The position numbers were made by a program, and so were the translations under genes. 5,081 bases of DNA from Arenicella sp. (GTDB lineage: Bacteria; Pseudomonadota; Gammaproteobacteria; Arenicellales; Arenicellaceae). The notes under the pieces are model-generated. The model was not told the origin of the DNA, did not search any database, and saw nothing but the letters and a program-made list of their open reading frames with translations. The first letter of the stretch is position 1; every line of letters begins with the position of its first letter. Where the stretch lies: positions 1 to 5,081 of the forward strand of contig JAHHOC010000241.1 of assembly GCA_018677115.1 (NCBI GenBank), given 5' to 3'. Shown one piece after another: positions 1 through 5,081 of this stretch.

Positions 1-150
1 ATACTGTTTACCCTCGTGCGCATCCAGCCACTGACTGACCTTCTGGGTAGAACGGTTATGCACAAACAGATCGCTGTGCCCTGCGGCTGCAATGTGCGCG
101 GCCATATTGGCACCCATACGGCCGAGGCCGGTAAATAGTACTTTTTTCAT
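1..150 (-). CDS. 3-hydroxyisobutyrate dehydrogenase-family oxidoreductase, N-terminal part (runs off left edge)
   Basis: The reverse strand is open from an ATG at 150-148 to the window edge, giving 50 residues. It begins MKKVLFTGLGRMGANMA and reaches HNRSTQK at about residues 32-38. GLGxMGxxMA is the dinucleotide-binding loop of the beta-hydroxyacid dehydrogenase family (3-hydroxyisobutyrate, tartronate semialdehyde and related reductases). The NRS/T-x-x-K segment at the end of the second beta strand commonly indicates NADP(H) or NAD(H) contact in this family. The substrate cannot be told, because the catalytic lysine region and the C-terminal helical domain lie outside the window. The family is usually about 290-300 residues, so roughly one sixth is present. 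No strong Shine-Dalgarno precedes the ATG, but the glycine loop starts at residue 8, as is normal for family members, so the start is credible. It is divergent from asnS, with 118 nt between the two starts. Confidence 0.85.
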   Translation of the reverse strand, partial: MKKVLFTGLGRMGANMAAHIAAAGHSDLFVHNRSTQKVSQWLDAHEGKQY

Positions 151-188
151 ATTGCTTGTCGGATTGCCACGAATAGATTCAAAGCGTG

Positions 189-218
189 ATTCTAAAAGAG
201 TTGATCGTACCCTGTCGC
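189..218 (-). promoter_or_regulatory. Candidate sigma70-type promoter for the leftward oxidoreductase gene
   Basis: Read on the minus strand, GCGACA (218-213; four of six match TTGACA) is followed after 18 nt by TAGAAT (194-189; five of six match TATAAT). This would start transcription around 180 and give a leader of about 30 nt. It is only a consensus match, and its -35 element overlaps that of the asnS promoter. Confidence 0.35.
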
Positions 219-240
219 CAATTATTTAAATCGTTATAAT
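212..240 (+). promoter_or_regulatory. Probable sigma70-type promoter of asnS
   Basis: A perfect TATAAT lies at 235-240. Seventeen nt upstream is CTGTCG (212-217), a weak -35 match (three of six). The spacer is AT-rich and contains the palindrome ATTTAAAT (224-231). The predicted transcription start is near 247, leaving a leader of only about 22 nt before the asnS ATG at 269. No obvious attenuator or T-box-like structure fits into so short a leader. Confidence 0.6.
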
Positions 241-268
241 TCGCCCGTCCAACACAAAGCATAGACTC

Positions 269-1666
269 ATGAATACATTCTCCATCGACAGTATGTTCAA
301 AGGTGCCGTGGCTATCGGCGAAGAGGTCACTATCAGGGGCTGGGTACGTACCCGCCGCACCTCCAAGGCCGGCATTTCCTTTATCGCCCTGCACGACGGC
401 TCGTGTTTCGACGCGATGCAAATCGTGGTGCCGCAGGAACTGCACAACTACGACAGTGAAGTCATACACCTTGGTGCCGGTTGCTCAATTATTGCCCGTG
501 GTCAGTTGGTTGAGTCTGAAGGAAAGGGGCAATCAGTGGAGGTGCAGGCAACCGCTATCGAAGTAATCGGCTGGGTAGACGATCCGGAGACATACCCGAT
601 TGCCAAAAAGCGCCATACCTTCGAATACCTGCGCAGCCAGGCCCACCTGCGTCCCCGCACCAATGCCATCGGCGCCGTGACCCGGGTCCGTAACACCGTA
701 GCCAACGCCATCCATAACTACTTTTATGACAATGGCTACCAATGGATTAACACCCCGATCATCACTGACAGCGATTGCGAGGGAGCCGGCGAGTTGTTCC
801 GTGTATCGACACTGGATTTCGCCAACCTGCCGCGCAACGACAAAGGCGAAGTGGATTTTGAGCAGGACTTTTTCGGCAGTGACAGCTTCCTGACCGTGTC
901 CGGTCAGTTGAATGTGGAAGCTTATTGCCTGGCCATGTCCAGGGTATACACCTTCGGGCCGACGTTCCGGGCCGAGAACTCACATACCAGCCGGCATCTG
1001 GCCGAGTTCTGGATGGTGGAGCCGGAAATAGCCTTCGCAGACCTGAATGACAACGCAGCACTGGCGGAGGATTTTCTCAAGCACTGTATTAGGGCGGCGC
1101 TGGAACAACGCGCAGATGACATGGCATTTTTCCAGCAGCGTGTGGATAAAGAGGTGCTTAACCGGCTGCAGGCAGTACTCGATTCAGAGTTCGTGCATAT
1201 GGACTACACCGATGCGGTCGATATTCTGCAAAACAGTGGCAAGAAGTTTGAATTCCCCATCGAGTGGGGGGCGGACCTGGCATCCGAGCATGAACGCTTT
1301 TTATCTGAGGAACACATCAAGGGCCCGGTGGTGATCAAGAACTACCCGAAAGACATTAAGGCCTTTTATATGCGCCTCAATGACGATGAAAAAACCGTGG
1401 CGGCGATGGATGTACTGGTGCCCGGTATTGGCGAGATCATCGGCGGCAGCCAGCGGGAAGACAGGTTGGACGTGCTGGACACCCGTTTCCCCGATAAAGA
1501 AATGGCTGAGCACCTGTGGTGGTACCGTGATTTACGCCGCTATGGCACGGTGCCCCATGCCGGTTTTGGTCTTGGCTTTGAGCGCCTAATCAATTACCTG
1601 ACTGGCATGGAAAATATCCGTGATGTGATTCCCTTTCCGCGCACGCCGGGCTCAGCCCAATTTTGA
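269..1666 (+). CDS. asnS: Asparaginyl-tRNA synthetase
   Basis: This cytoplasmic class IIb aminoacyl-tRNA synthetase joins asparagine to tRNA-Asn in an ATP-dependent reaction through asparaginyl-AMP. The 465 residues match the usual bacterial length (466 in E. coli). An OB-fold anticodon-binding domain covers about residues 18-100, including [16 protein letters not shown]. The catalytic domain follows: motif 1 around 157-177 (NTPIIT then EGAGELF), motif 2 around 229-252 ([17 protein letters not shown], with the ATP-binding Arg of FRAEN), and motif 3 around 432-440 (GFGLGFERL). It ends [16 protein letters not shown], the typical AsnRS tail. The ATG at 269 is chosen because the first 30 residues align without gaps to E. 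coli AsnS, although the Shine-Dalgarno is weak (no clear GGAG before it). All family motifs are intact, with no frameshift. The next gene starts 38 nt downstream with no visible terminator, so read-through is likely. Confidence 0.98.
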   Translation: MNTFSIDSMFKGAVAIGEEVTIRGWVRTRRTSKAGISFIALHDGSCFDAMQIVVPQELHNYDSEVIHLGAGCSIIARGQLVESEGKGQSVEVQATAIEVIGWVDDPETYPIAKKRHTFEYLRSQAHLRPRTNAIGAVTRVRNTVANAIHNYFYDNGYQWINTPIITDSDCEGAGELFRVSTLDFANLPRNDKGEVDFEQDFFGSDSFLTVSGQLNVEAYCLAMSRVYTFGPTFRAENSHTSRHLAEFWMVEPEIAFADLNDNAALAEDFLKHCIRAALEQRADDMAFFQQRVDKEVLNRLQAVLDSEFVHMDYTDAVDILQNSGKKFEFPIEWGADLASEHERFLSEEHIKGPVVIKNYPKDIKAFYMRLNDDEKTVAAMDVLVPGIGEIIGGSQREDRLDVLDTRFPDKEMAEHLWWYRDLRRYGTVPHAGFGLGFERLINYLTGMENIRDVIPFPRTPGSAQF

Positions 1667-1690
1667 TTACTTACCGCCTTTCACTCCCGA

Positions 1691-1696
1691 CAGGAG
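1691..1696 (+). promoter_or_regulatory. Ribosome binding site that fixes the dipeptidase start
   Basis: CAGGAG lies 8 nt before the ATG at 1705. This supports that ATG over the in-frame TTG at 1663, which would overlap the end of asnS and would put 14 non-signal-like residues ahead of the signal peptide. Confidence 0.8.
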
Positions 1697-1704
1697 CAAA
1701 ATTA

Positions 1705-2916
1705 ATGCAGATCAACAAAGCAACTATAACCTTCGGCCTGATGCTCTTATTTTGTGGCCGCGTAGCAGCAGGAGACGTGGAGCAGAGCTACAGCGCAGGC
1801 GAGCAAGCACGTAAACTGGCGCAGCAGGCCATAATTGTGGATGGGCATATCGATGTGCCGTACCGGCTGCACGAAGCCTGGGTGGATGTAACCGGGGCCA
1901 CCGAAAAAGGTGACTTTGACTATCCACGTGCCAAAGCAGGCGGGCTGAACGCACCGTTCATGTCAATTTATGTACCGTCGAAGCTGGATGGCACCGCGGA
2001 ATCGACGCGCCGTGCGCACCAGCTGATTGACTACGTCGAAGCTATTGTCGGCCGTGCTCCCGATAAATACGCCATCGCCACTTCGCCCGATGAAGTCGAA
2101 ACCCAGTTTGCACAGGGCCTTATCTCGCTGCCGTTGGGCCTGGAAAACGGCGCACCGATTAACAGTGACCCGGACAATTTGCGCCGTTTCTATCAGCGCG
2201 GCATACGCTATATCACCCTTACCCACGCCAAGAGTAACGAAATTTCCGATTCATCCTACGATGAAAAACGGCCATCGGACGGTTTGAGCCTGTTTGGTGA
2301 GATGGTGGTGGAAGAGATGAACAAGCTGGGCATCATGGTGGACATCTCCCATGTCTCCGATGAAGCGTTCTTCGACGCAATCAAAATAAGCAGTGCACCC
2401 ATGATTGCCTCACACTCCTCGCTGCGGCATTTCACACCGGGCTTTGAGCGCAATATGAGTGACGATATGGTCAAAGCATTGGCCGCCAAAGGCGGCATTA
2501 TCATGATCAACTTCGGATCTGCCTTTCTTGACGCAGATTCCCAGGCCTGGATGAATGCGCGCACCGAAGCCGCCAAACCGACCGAGGAAAAGTACGGTGA
2601 ATACAGCGACGAACTAGCGGAATTCAAGAAAACCTACCGCGAACGAATTCCCATGCCCTTCGCTGATCTCGACAAAGTGGTAGAGCATATAGACTACGCG
2701 GTAAAACTGGTGGGCGTCGACCATATCGGAATCGGCTCCGATTATGACGGTGTGGGTGATTCCCTGCCGGCTGGACTAAAAGATGTGTCTACGTACCCGA
2801 ATCTGGTGCAGGCTCTGCTGGACAAAAACTATTCTAGCGCTGACATCAAAAAAATCCTTGGTGGAAATCTGCTTCGCGTGTGGCGTGAGGTGGAACAGGT
2901 TGCGGATGAAGGCTGA
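1705..2916 (+). CDS. Exported membrane-dipeptidase family (peptidase M19) zinc dipeptidase
   Basis: The 403-residue product belongs to the M19 (renal dipeptidase-like) metallopeptidases, which cleave dipeptides, often with a D-residue or unusual C-terminal residue, using two zinc ions in a TIM barrel. A Sec signal peptide is visible at residues 1-22 (hydrophobic TITFGLMLLF core, likely cleavage after VAA), so it should act in the periplasm. The cysteine at 17 is not in a good lipobox. Expected metal ligands are present: H48 and D50 in DGHIDVP, the bridging E147 in GLENGAP, H216 in DISHVSD and H237 in ASHSS. H216 and H237 are 21 residues apart, as are the zinc histidines of human renal dipeptidase. 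R249 (ERN) fits the substrate-carboxylate arginine and D346 (GIGSDYDG) the catalytic-site aspartate. A loop of about 50 residues after MINF (about 268-320) is longer than in the mammalian enzyme. It ends in a one-base overlap with the next gene. Substrate is unknown; cell-wall peptides or peptide scavenging are inferences. Confidence 0.93.
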   Translation: MQINKATITFGLMLLFCGRVAAGDVEQSYSAGEQARKLAQQAIIVDGHIDVPYRLHEAWVDVTGATEKGDFDYPRAKAGGLNAPFMSIYVPSKLDGTAESTRRAHQLIDYVEAIVGRAPDKYAIATSPDEVETQFAQGLISLPLGLENGAPINSDPDNLRRFYQRGIRYITLTHAKSNEISDSSYDEKRPSDGLSLFGEMVVEEMNKLGIMVDISHVSDEAFFDAIKISSAPMIASHSSLRHFTPGFERNMSDDMVKALAAKGGIIMINFGSAFLDADSQAWMNARTEAAKPTEEKYGEYSDELAEFKKTYRERIPMPFADLDKVVEHIDYAVKLVGVDHIGIGSDYDGVGDSLPAGLKDVSTYPNLVQALLDKNYSSADIKKILGGNLLRVWREVEQVADEG

Positions 2917-4046
2917 TGAAAAAGTTCCTGCTGGCATTGCTGGTATTGCTGTTTATTGGCGGCGTTTACCTCAAGGAAGGTAAGCAGCCACAGCCATTGC
3001 CGGCAAATACGCAAAGCGCCGAAATGCTTAAACCCGGCCCCTATCAGGTGCGCAAGCAAAAACTGACGCTAACCGATCAGGGGCGCAGCGTCACTGCCAA
3101 TGGCGACTATGAAGGTGCTAAGCAAAGATCGTTCAAGGTGCTGGTATGGACACCCAAAACCAGACCCGACACGCCTCAGCCCCTGCTGATCTACAGCCAT
3201 GGGTTCATGTCAAGCGGCCGCGGCGGAAGCTACCTTGGTGAACACCTGGCGAGCCATGGCTACACGGTGGCGGCACCCACCTTTCCATTAACTCATCTGG
3301 TCGCCCCCGGCGGCCCTAATATTGGCGATGTAATCAATCAGCCCGGTGATGTGAGCTTTATTGTTGATACATTGCTGGCGGGCAACGCCGATCCGCAAAG
3401 CGACTTCTACCAGCGCATAGATTCTGCCCGCATCGCTGCAGCCGGCCTGTCGCTGGGCGGCATGACCAGCGAGTTGGTTGCCTATCACCCGCAAACCGGC
3501 GATTCGCGGATCGCGGCTGCCATTTCCATTGCCGGCCCTGCCGATATGTTTTCGGAGCGATTTTTTGCACACCGTGCCATCCCTTTTATGATGGTGGCCA
3601 CGCCGCAGGATGCGATGGTTGCCTATGATGCAAACGCAGCTAACATATTGGATAAAGTGCCGGGCGCAGTGCTGGTTACAATCGATAATGCCTCACACGC
3701 CGGCTTCGCCAGCACCGCAAAATGGCTGCGCTGGATGGATAACCCGGATTCGCTGGGTTGTGATTATCTGATGAAAAACATTGAGGACGTTGATGAGGAC
3801 GATTGGTTAGATAGTATCGGCACCGCTGAAATGGGCGTAGTACCGGCCGATGTGTCTGCGACGTGCACTATGAATCCAATGCCGAAAACCATGAACCCGA
3901 TTCGCCAGCACCAGCTTAATACGCTGGCCGTCAGCAGCTTTTTGTGGTGTCATTTTGAGCCGGACAGCTCGGTGGCGCAAGAAAGCTGTGATTTTCTCAA
4001 CACGCGGTTTGCGCAGGAAATTCCTGAGGTGAGGGTCGACTTCTAG
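2916..4046 (+). CDS. Membrane-anchored or exported alpha/beta hydrolase (predicted dienelactone hydrolase / PAF-acetylhydrolase-like)
   Basis: The 376-residue product has a hydrophobic N-terminus (MKKFLLALLVLLFIGGVYL) that is either a signal peptide or an uncleaved anchor, placing the enzyme on the periplasmic side. The alpha/beta hydrolase core shows the oxyanion-side HG at 95-96 (IYSHGF), then the SYLGEHLASHGYTVAAP strand-helix segment typical of predicted dienelactone hydrolases. The nucleophile elbow is GLSLGG with Ser179. The acid is probably Asp232 (TPQDAMVAY) and the base His261 (DNASHAGF). Beyond the core, residues about 280-376 form an extension with four cysteines (281, 317, 345, 358) and an acidic patch (EDVDEDDWLDS, about 290-300); the cysteines may form disulfides. 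The ATG overlaps the dipeptidase stop (TGATG) with GAAGG close upstream (2908-2912, spacing 3), so translation is probably coupled. True substrate (ester, lipid or peptide) is unknown; the family name does not establish dienelactone activity. Confidence 0.88.
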   Translation: MKKFLLALLVLLFIGGVYLKEGKQPQPLPANTQSAEMLKPGPYQVRKQKLTLTDQGRSVTANGDYEGAKQRSFKVLVWTPKTRPDTPQPLLIYSHGFMSSGRGGSYLGEHLASHGYTVAAPTFPLTHLVAPGGPNIGDVINQPGDVSFIVDTLLAGNADPQSDFYQRIDSARIAAAGLSLGGMTSELVAYHPQTGDSRIAAAISIAGPADMFSERFFAHRAIPFMMVATPQDAMVAYDANAANILDKVPGAVLVTIDNASHAGFASTAKWLRWMDNPDSLGCDYLMKNIEDVDEDDWLDSIGTAEMGVVPADVSATCTMNPMPKTMNPIRQHQLNTLAVSSFLWCHFEPDSSVAQESCDFLNTRFAQEIPEVRVDF

Positions 4047-4086
4047 CGTCATCCCTAGCGCAACCAAACATCGCGACTGTGCGTCT

Positions 4087-4092
4087 TATAAC
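4087..4092 (+). promoter_or_regulatory. Possible -10 element upstream of the DUF4097-like gene
   Basis: TATAAC (five of six match TATAAT) lies 25 nt before the ATG at 4118, in the 71-nt gap after the hydrolase. No convincing -35 hexamer is found 16-18 nt upstream (the region reads CCAAAC), so an activator-dependent promoter or simple read-through from the hydrolase are both possible. Confidence 0.25.
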
Positions 4093-4107
4093 AATTACCC
4101 ACCGTAC

Positions 4108-4111
4108 GGAG
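4108..4111 (+). promoter_or_regulatory. Ribosome binding site that fixes the start of the DUF4097-like gene
   Basis: GGAG is 6 nt before the ATG at 4118. The in-frame GTG at 4079 would add 13 polar residues before the signal peptide and has no comparable site, so the ATG is preferred. Confidence 0.7.
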
Positions 4112-4117
4112 TCAATA

Positions 4118-4891
4118 ATGAAATCAATAACACCCATTCTGCCGGCAGCGCTGTTAAGCATCAGCTTGTGGGCGGGTACTGCCACCGGAAAAGACTGCGA
4201 TCACACACAGCTGGAAAAAAGAATTGTTGAACTGGGCGGAGTCGAAATCATAAAAGTAGCCGCCGGCGCCGGTTCGCTGGAAATCATCGGCGAAGATGAC
4301 CGGGATGATATCCTGATCGATGCCGAAATGTGTTCAACTGACAAGCAACCGCTCGCTGACATGAGCGTTTTCTCCAAAGTGGAAAATGGCACCGCGCTGA
4401 TAGAAACCAGATTCCCGAAGGATGATTCATGGTTCGGGGAACATACTGCGCGCATTGCCTTGACTCTGCTGGTGCCAGCTGCTGCTGTTCTCGATGTGGT
4501 CGACAGCAGTGGGAAAGCATTGATACAGAATGTAGGCAAATTAAACATGGTCGACTCCTCGGGCAGCCTGAAAATCGAAGACATAGACGGTGACCTGCGT
4601 GTGCGCGACTCTTCCGGCTCAATCAATATCGATCAAATCAAGGGTCAGGTGTTTGTGACCGACAGTTCCGGTGACATTAAGATCAGCGATGTGGAGCAGA
4701 CCGTAGTGATCGAAGCAGACAGTTCCGGCTCGATTAAAATCAAGGATGTCGGCGGCGACATCGTGGTGAAAAAAGACAGCAGTGGCTCGATCGAAGTGAA
4801 GGACGTGGGCGGGGATTTCATCGTCGAAAAGGATTCCACTGGCGGCATCAGTCACAAGAATGTGGCCGGGAAAGTCCAATTGCCCGATTAA
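4118..4891 (+). CDS. Secreted DUF4097-like repeat protein (predicted beta-solenoid)
   Basis: The 257-residue product starts with a Sec signal peptide (residues 1-22 or 1-24, hydrophobic LPAALLSISLWAG core, cleavage after GTA or ATG). Residues about 25-128 form an N-terminal segment that resembles the front of DUF4097-type proteins, with strand patterns such as AGSLEIIGEDDRDDILID and two cysteines (27 and 72) that could form a disulfide. Residues 129-257 are seven consecutive repeats, each opening with DSSG (DSTG in the last) followed by alternating hydrophobic residues (SIKIKDVGGDIVVKK), which suggests one beta-solenoid turn or half turn per repeat. DUF4097 proteins are annotated as putative adhesins, but their biochemical role is unknown and no catalytic residues are evident here. 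There is no sorting signal, transmembrane segment or outer-membrane C-terminal phenylalanine, so a soluble periplasmic or released protein is most likely. The same-strand neighbours are envelope hydrolases. Family assignment is from pattern recognition and was not tested by profile search. Confidence 0.8.
   Translation: MKSITPILPAALLSISLWAGTATGKDCDHTQLEKRIVELGGVEIIKVAAGAGSLEIIGEDDRDDILIDAEMCSTDKQPLADMSVFSKVENGTALIETRFPKDDSWFGEHTARIALTLLVPAAAVLDVVDSSGKALIQNVGKLNMVDSSGSLKIEDIDGDLRVRDSSGSINIDQIKGQVFVTDSSGDIKISDVEQTVVIEADSSGSIKIKDVGGDIVVKKDSSGSIEVKDVGGDFIVEKDSTGGISHKNVAGKVQLPD
4502..4888 (+). repeat. Seven in-frame DSSG repeats coding for the solenoid
   Basis: Repeats begin at protein residues 129, 146, 164, 182, 201, 220 and 239, so their lengths are 17, 18, 18, 19, 19, 19 and 19 residues. 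The consensus is D-S-S-G-S-I-K-I-x-D-V-x-G-D-x-V-V. The DNA is much less conserved than the protein; the closest pair is the fifth and sixth units (starting 4718 and 4775). The array ends at the stop codon, so the last repeat is also the C-terminus. Confidence 0.9.
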
Positions 4892-4897
4892 AGTAGT

Positions 4898-4925
4898 TGC
4901 GGCCTGCAAGGTGCGGCCTGCAAGG
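4898..4925 (+). repeat. Perfect 14-bp tandem duplication after the DUF4097-like gene
   Basis: TGCGGCCTGCAAGG occurs at 4898-4911 and again at 4912-4925 without mismatch, followed by TGC that could be the start of a third copy. It starts 7 nt after the stop codon. The second copy can also form a short hairpin, GCGGC (4913-4917) with GCCGC (4927-4931), but there is no U-tract after it. Confidence 0.85.
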
Positions 4926-4944
4926 TGCCGCTCACAGAGCTAAG

Positions 4945-4970
4945 GCCCCCTAAGCAACAGGCCCGGGGGC
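4945..4970 (+). terminator. Weak candidate transcription terminator hairpin
   Basis: GCCCCC (4945-4950) pairs with GGGGGC (4965-4970) around a 14-nt loop. The stem is GC-rich and sits 54 nt after the stop of the DUF4097-like gene, where transcription should end. The downstream sequence TCGACAAATTT is not a true U-tract, so intrinsic termination is uncertain; it may be a stabilising 3' hairpin or part of the larger structured segment that follows. Confidence 0.3.
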
Positions 4971-4971
4971 T

Positions 4972-5047
4972 CGACAAATTTCCATCGTTCGGTCCGTAAA
5001 CGGCATATCCCTATGCCACTCATGTCGGGAACGAATTTGGACGGTCG
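4972..5047. other. Long imperfect inverted repeat of unknown function
   Basis: Nested complementary arms span the segment: CGAC (4972-4975) with GTCG (5044-5047), AAATT (4976-4980) with AATTT (5034-5038), CGTTC (4986-4990) with GAACG (5029-5033), CCG (4994-4996) with CGG (5026-5028), and at the centre GGCATA (5002-5007) with TATGCC (5012-5017) around a TCCC loop. Bulges are TCCAT and GGT on the left and GGACG on the right. All arms nest in order, which suggests a real stem rather than chance matches, though no statistical test was made. It could be a structured leader RNA for a gene starting at the right edge, a dispersed intergenic repeat, or a DNA cruciform. No known RNA family is recognised, and no gene is seen in 4892-5077. 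Confidence 0.45.
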
Positions 5048-5064
5048 CACGACTGCATGGATGC

Positions 5065-5081
5065 GGGAGGTAGAATAATGC
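5065..5081 (+). promoter_or_regulatory. Strong Shine-Dalgarno followed by an ATG at the right edge; possible start of another gene
   Basis: GGGAGG (5065-5070) is followed after 7 nt by ATG (5078-5080), an ideal arrangement for a translation start. Only one base lies beyond the ATG, so nothing can be said about a product. An in-frame ATG at 5057 also exists but lacks such a site. The segment could instead belong to the intergenic repeat-like region to its left. Confidence 0.35.

Noticed and set aside
1663..1704. TTG start giving a 14-residue longer dipeptidase overlapping the asnS stop.
   Set aside because: It lacks a Shine-Dalgarno in a suitable place, and the added residues would precede the signal peptide; the ATG at 1705 has CAGGAG at ideal spacing.
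1735..1765. Lipoprotein signal on the dipeptidase (cysteine at residue 17).
   Set aside because: The residues before the cysteine are LLF; Phe at -1 does not fit a lipobox, and a signal peptidase I site after VAA fits better.
2256..2627. 123-codon minus-strand open frame inside the dipeptidase gene.
   Set aside because: It is antisense to a region encoding conserved M19 metal-site motifs and has a low-complexity Ser-rich translation typical of shadow frames.
4201..4626. 141-codon minus-strand open frame opposite the DUF4097-like gene.
   Set aside because: The plus-strand frame has a signal peptide, a Shine-Dalgarno and clear protein repeats. The antisense frame is Ser-rich and shows no domain.
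4502..4888. CRISPR-like or non-coding tandem repeat array.
   Set aside because: The repeats lie in frame, are conserved as protein rather than as DNA, and have no unique spacers of constant size.
4940..5080. Minus-strand open frame of 46 codons from the right edge to a TAG at 4942-4940, with an internal ATG at 5023-5021 giving 27 residues.
   Set aside because: It overlaps the inverted-repeat region, its sequence (for example RLRTERWKFVEPPG) matches no family I can name with confidence, and no Shine-Dalgarno precedes the ATG. A truncated transposase start was considered from the W-x-x-x-EP pattern but the evidence is too thin.
4890..5081. tRNA, tmRNA or integron attC site in the right intergenic region.
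   Set aside because: No cloverleaf with T-loop, no tmRNA ends or tag, and no paired attC core sites (GTTRRRY type) were found by eye.

Overview
The window looks like ordinary chromosomal DNA from a gammaproteobacterium, probably a marine or free-living one. This rests mainly on the asparaginyl-tRNA synthetase, which aligns almost without gaps to the E. coli enzyme as I remember it (465 against 466 residues, same N-terminal and C-terminal motifs). The moderate GC content, Shine-Dalgarno sites and Sec signal peptides fit a Gram-negative host. The genus cannot be fixed from this sequence alone.

Layout, left to right. Positions 1-150 (minus strand) hold the first 50 codons of a 3-hydroxyisobutyrate-dehydrogenase-like NAD(P)-binding oxidoreductase that runs off the left edge. 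Positions 151-268 are a divergent promoter region with a perfect TATAAT for the rightward gene. Positions 269-1666 are asnS. After a 38-nt gap comes an exported M19 (renal-type) dipeptidase at 1705-2916. Its stop codon overlaps by one base the start of an N-terminally anchored or exported alpha/beta hydrolase at 2916-4046. After 71 nt comes a secreted DUF4097-like protein at 4118-4891, whose C-terminal half is seven consecutive DSSG repeats of 17-19 residues, predicted to form a beta-solenoid. The last 190 nt hold no clear gene: a 14-bp tandem duplication, a GC-rich hairpin, a long imperfect inverted repeat, and a strong Shine-Dalgarno plus ATG on the right edge that may begin another gene.

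How the genes relate. asnS is a cytoplasmic housekeeping gene. The next three products all carry export or membrane signals and probably act in the cell envelope: a zinc dipeptidase, a serine hydrolase and a repeat protein of unknown role. The dipeptidase and hydrolase are translationally coupled and very likely one transcript, possibly shared with asnS because no terminator is visible between them. The DUF4097-like gene may belong to the same transcript or have its own weak promoter. I found no CRISPR array, tRNA, rRNA, recognisable insertion sequence or defence system. The most unusual items are the very regular DSSG solenoid and the structured non-coding segment at the right end.
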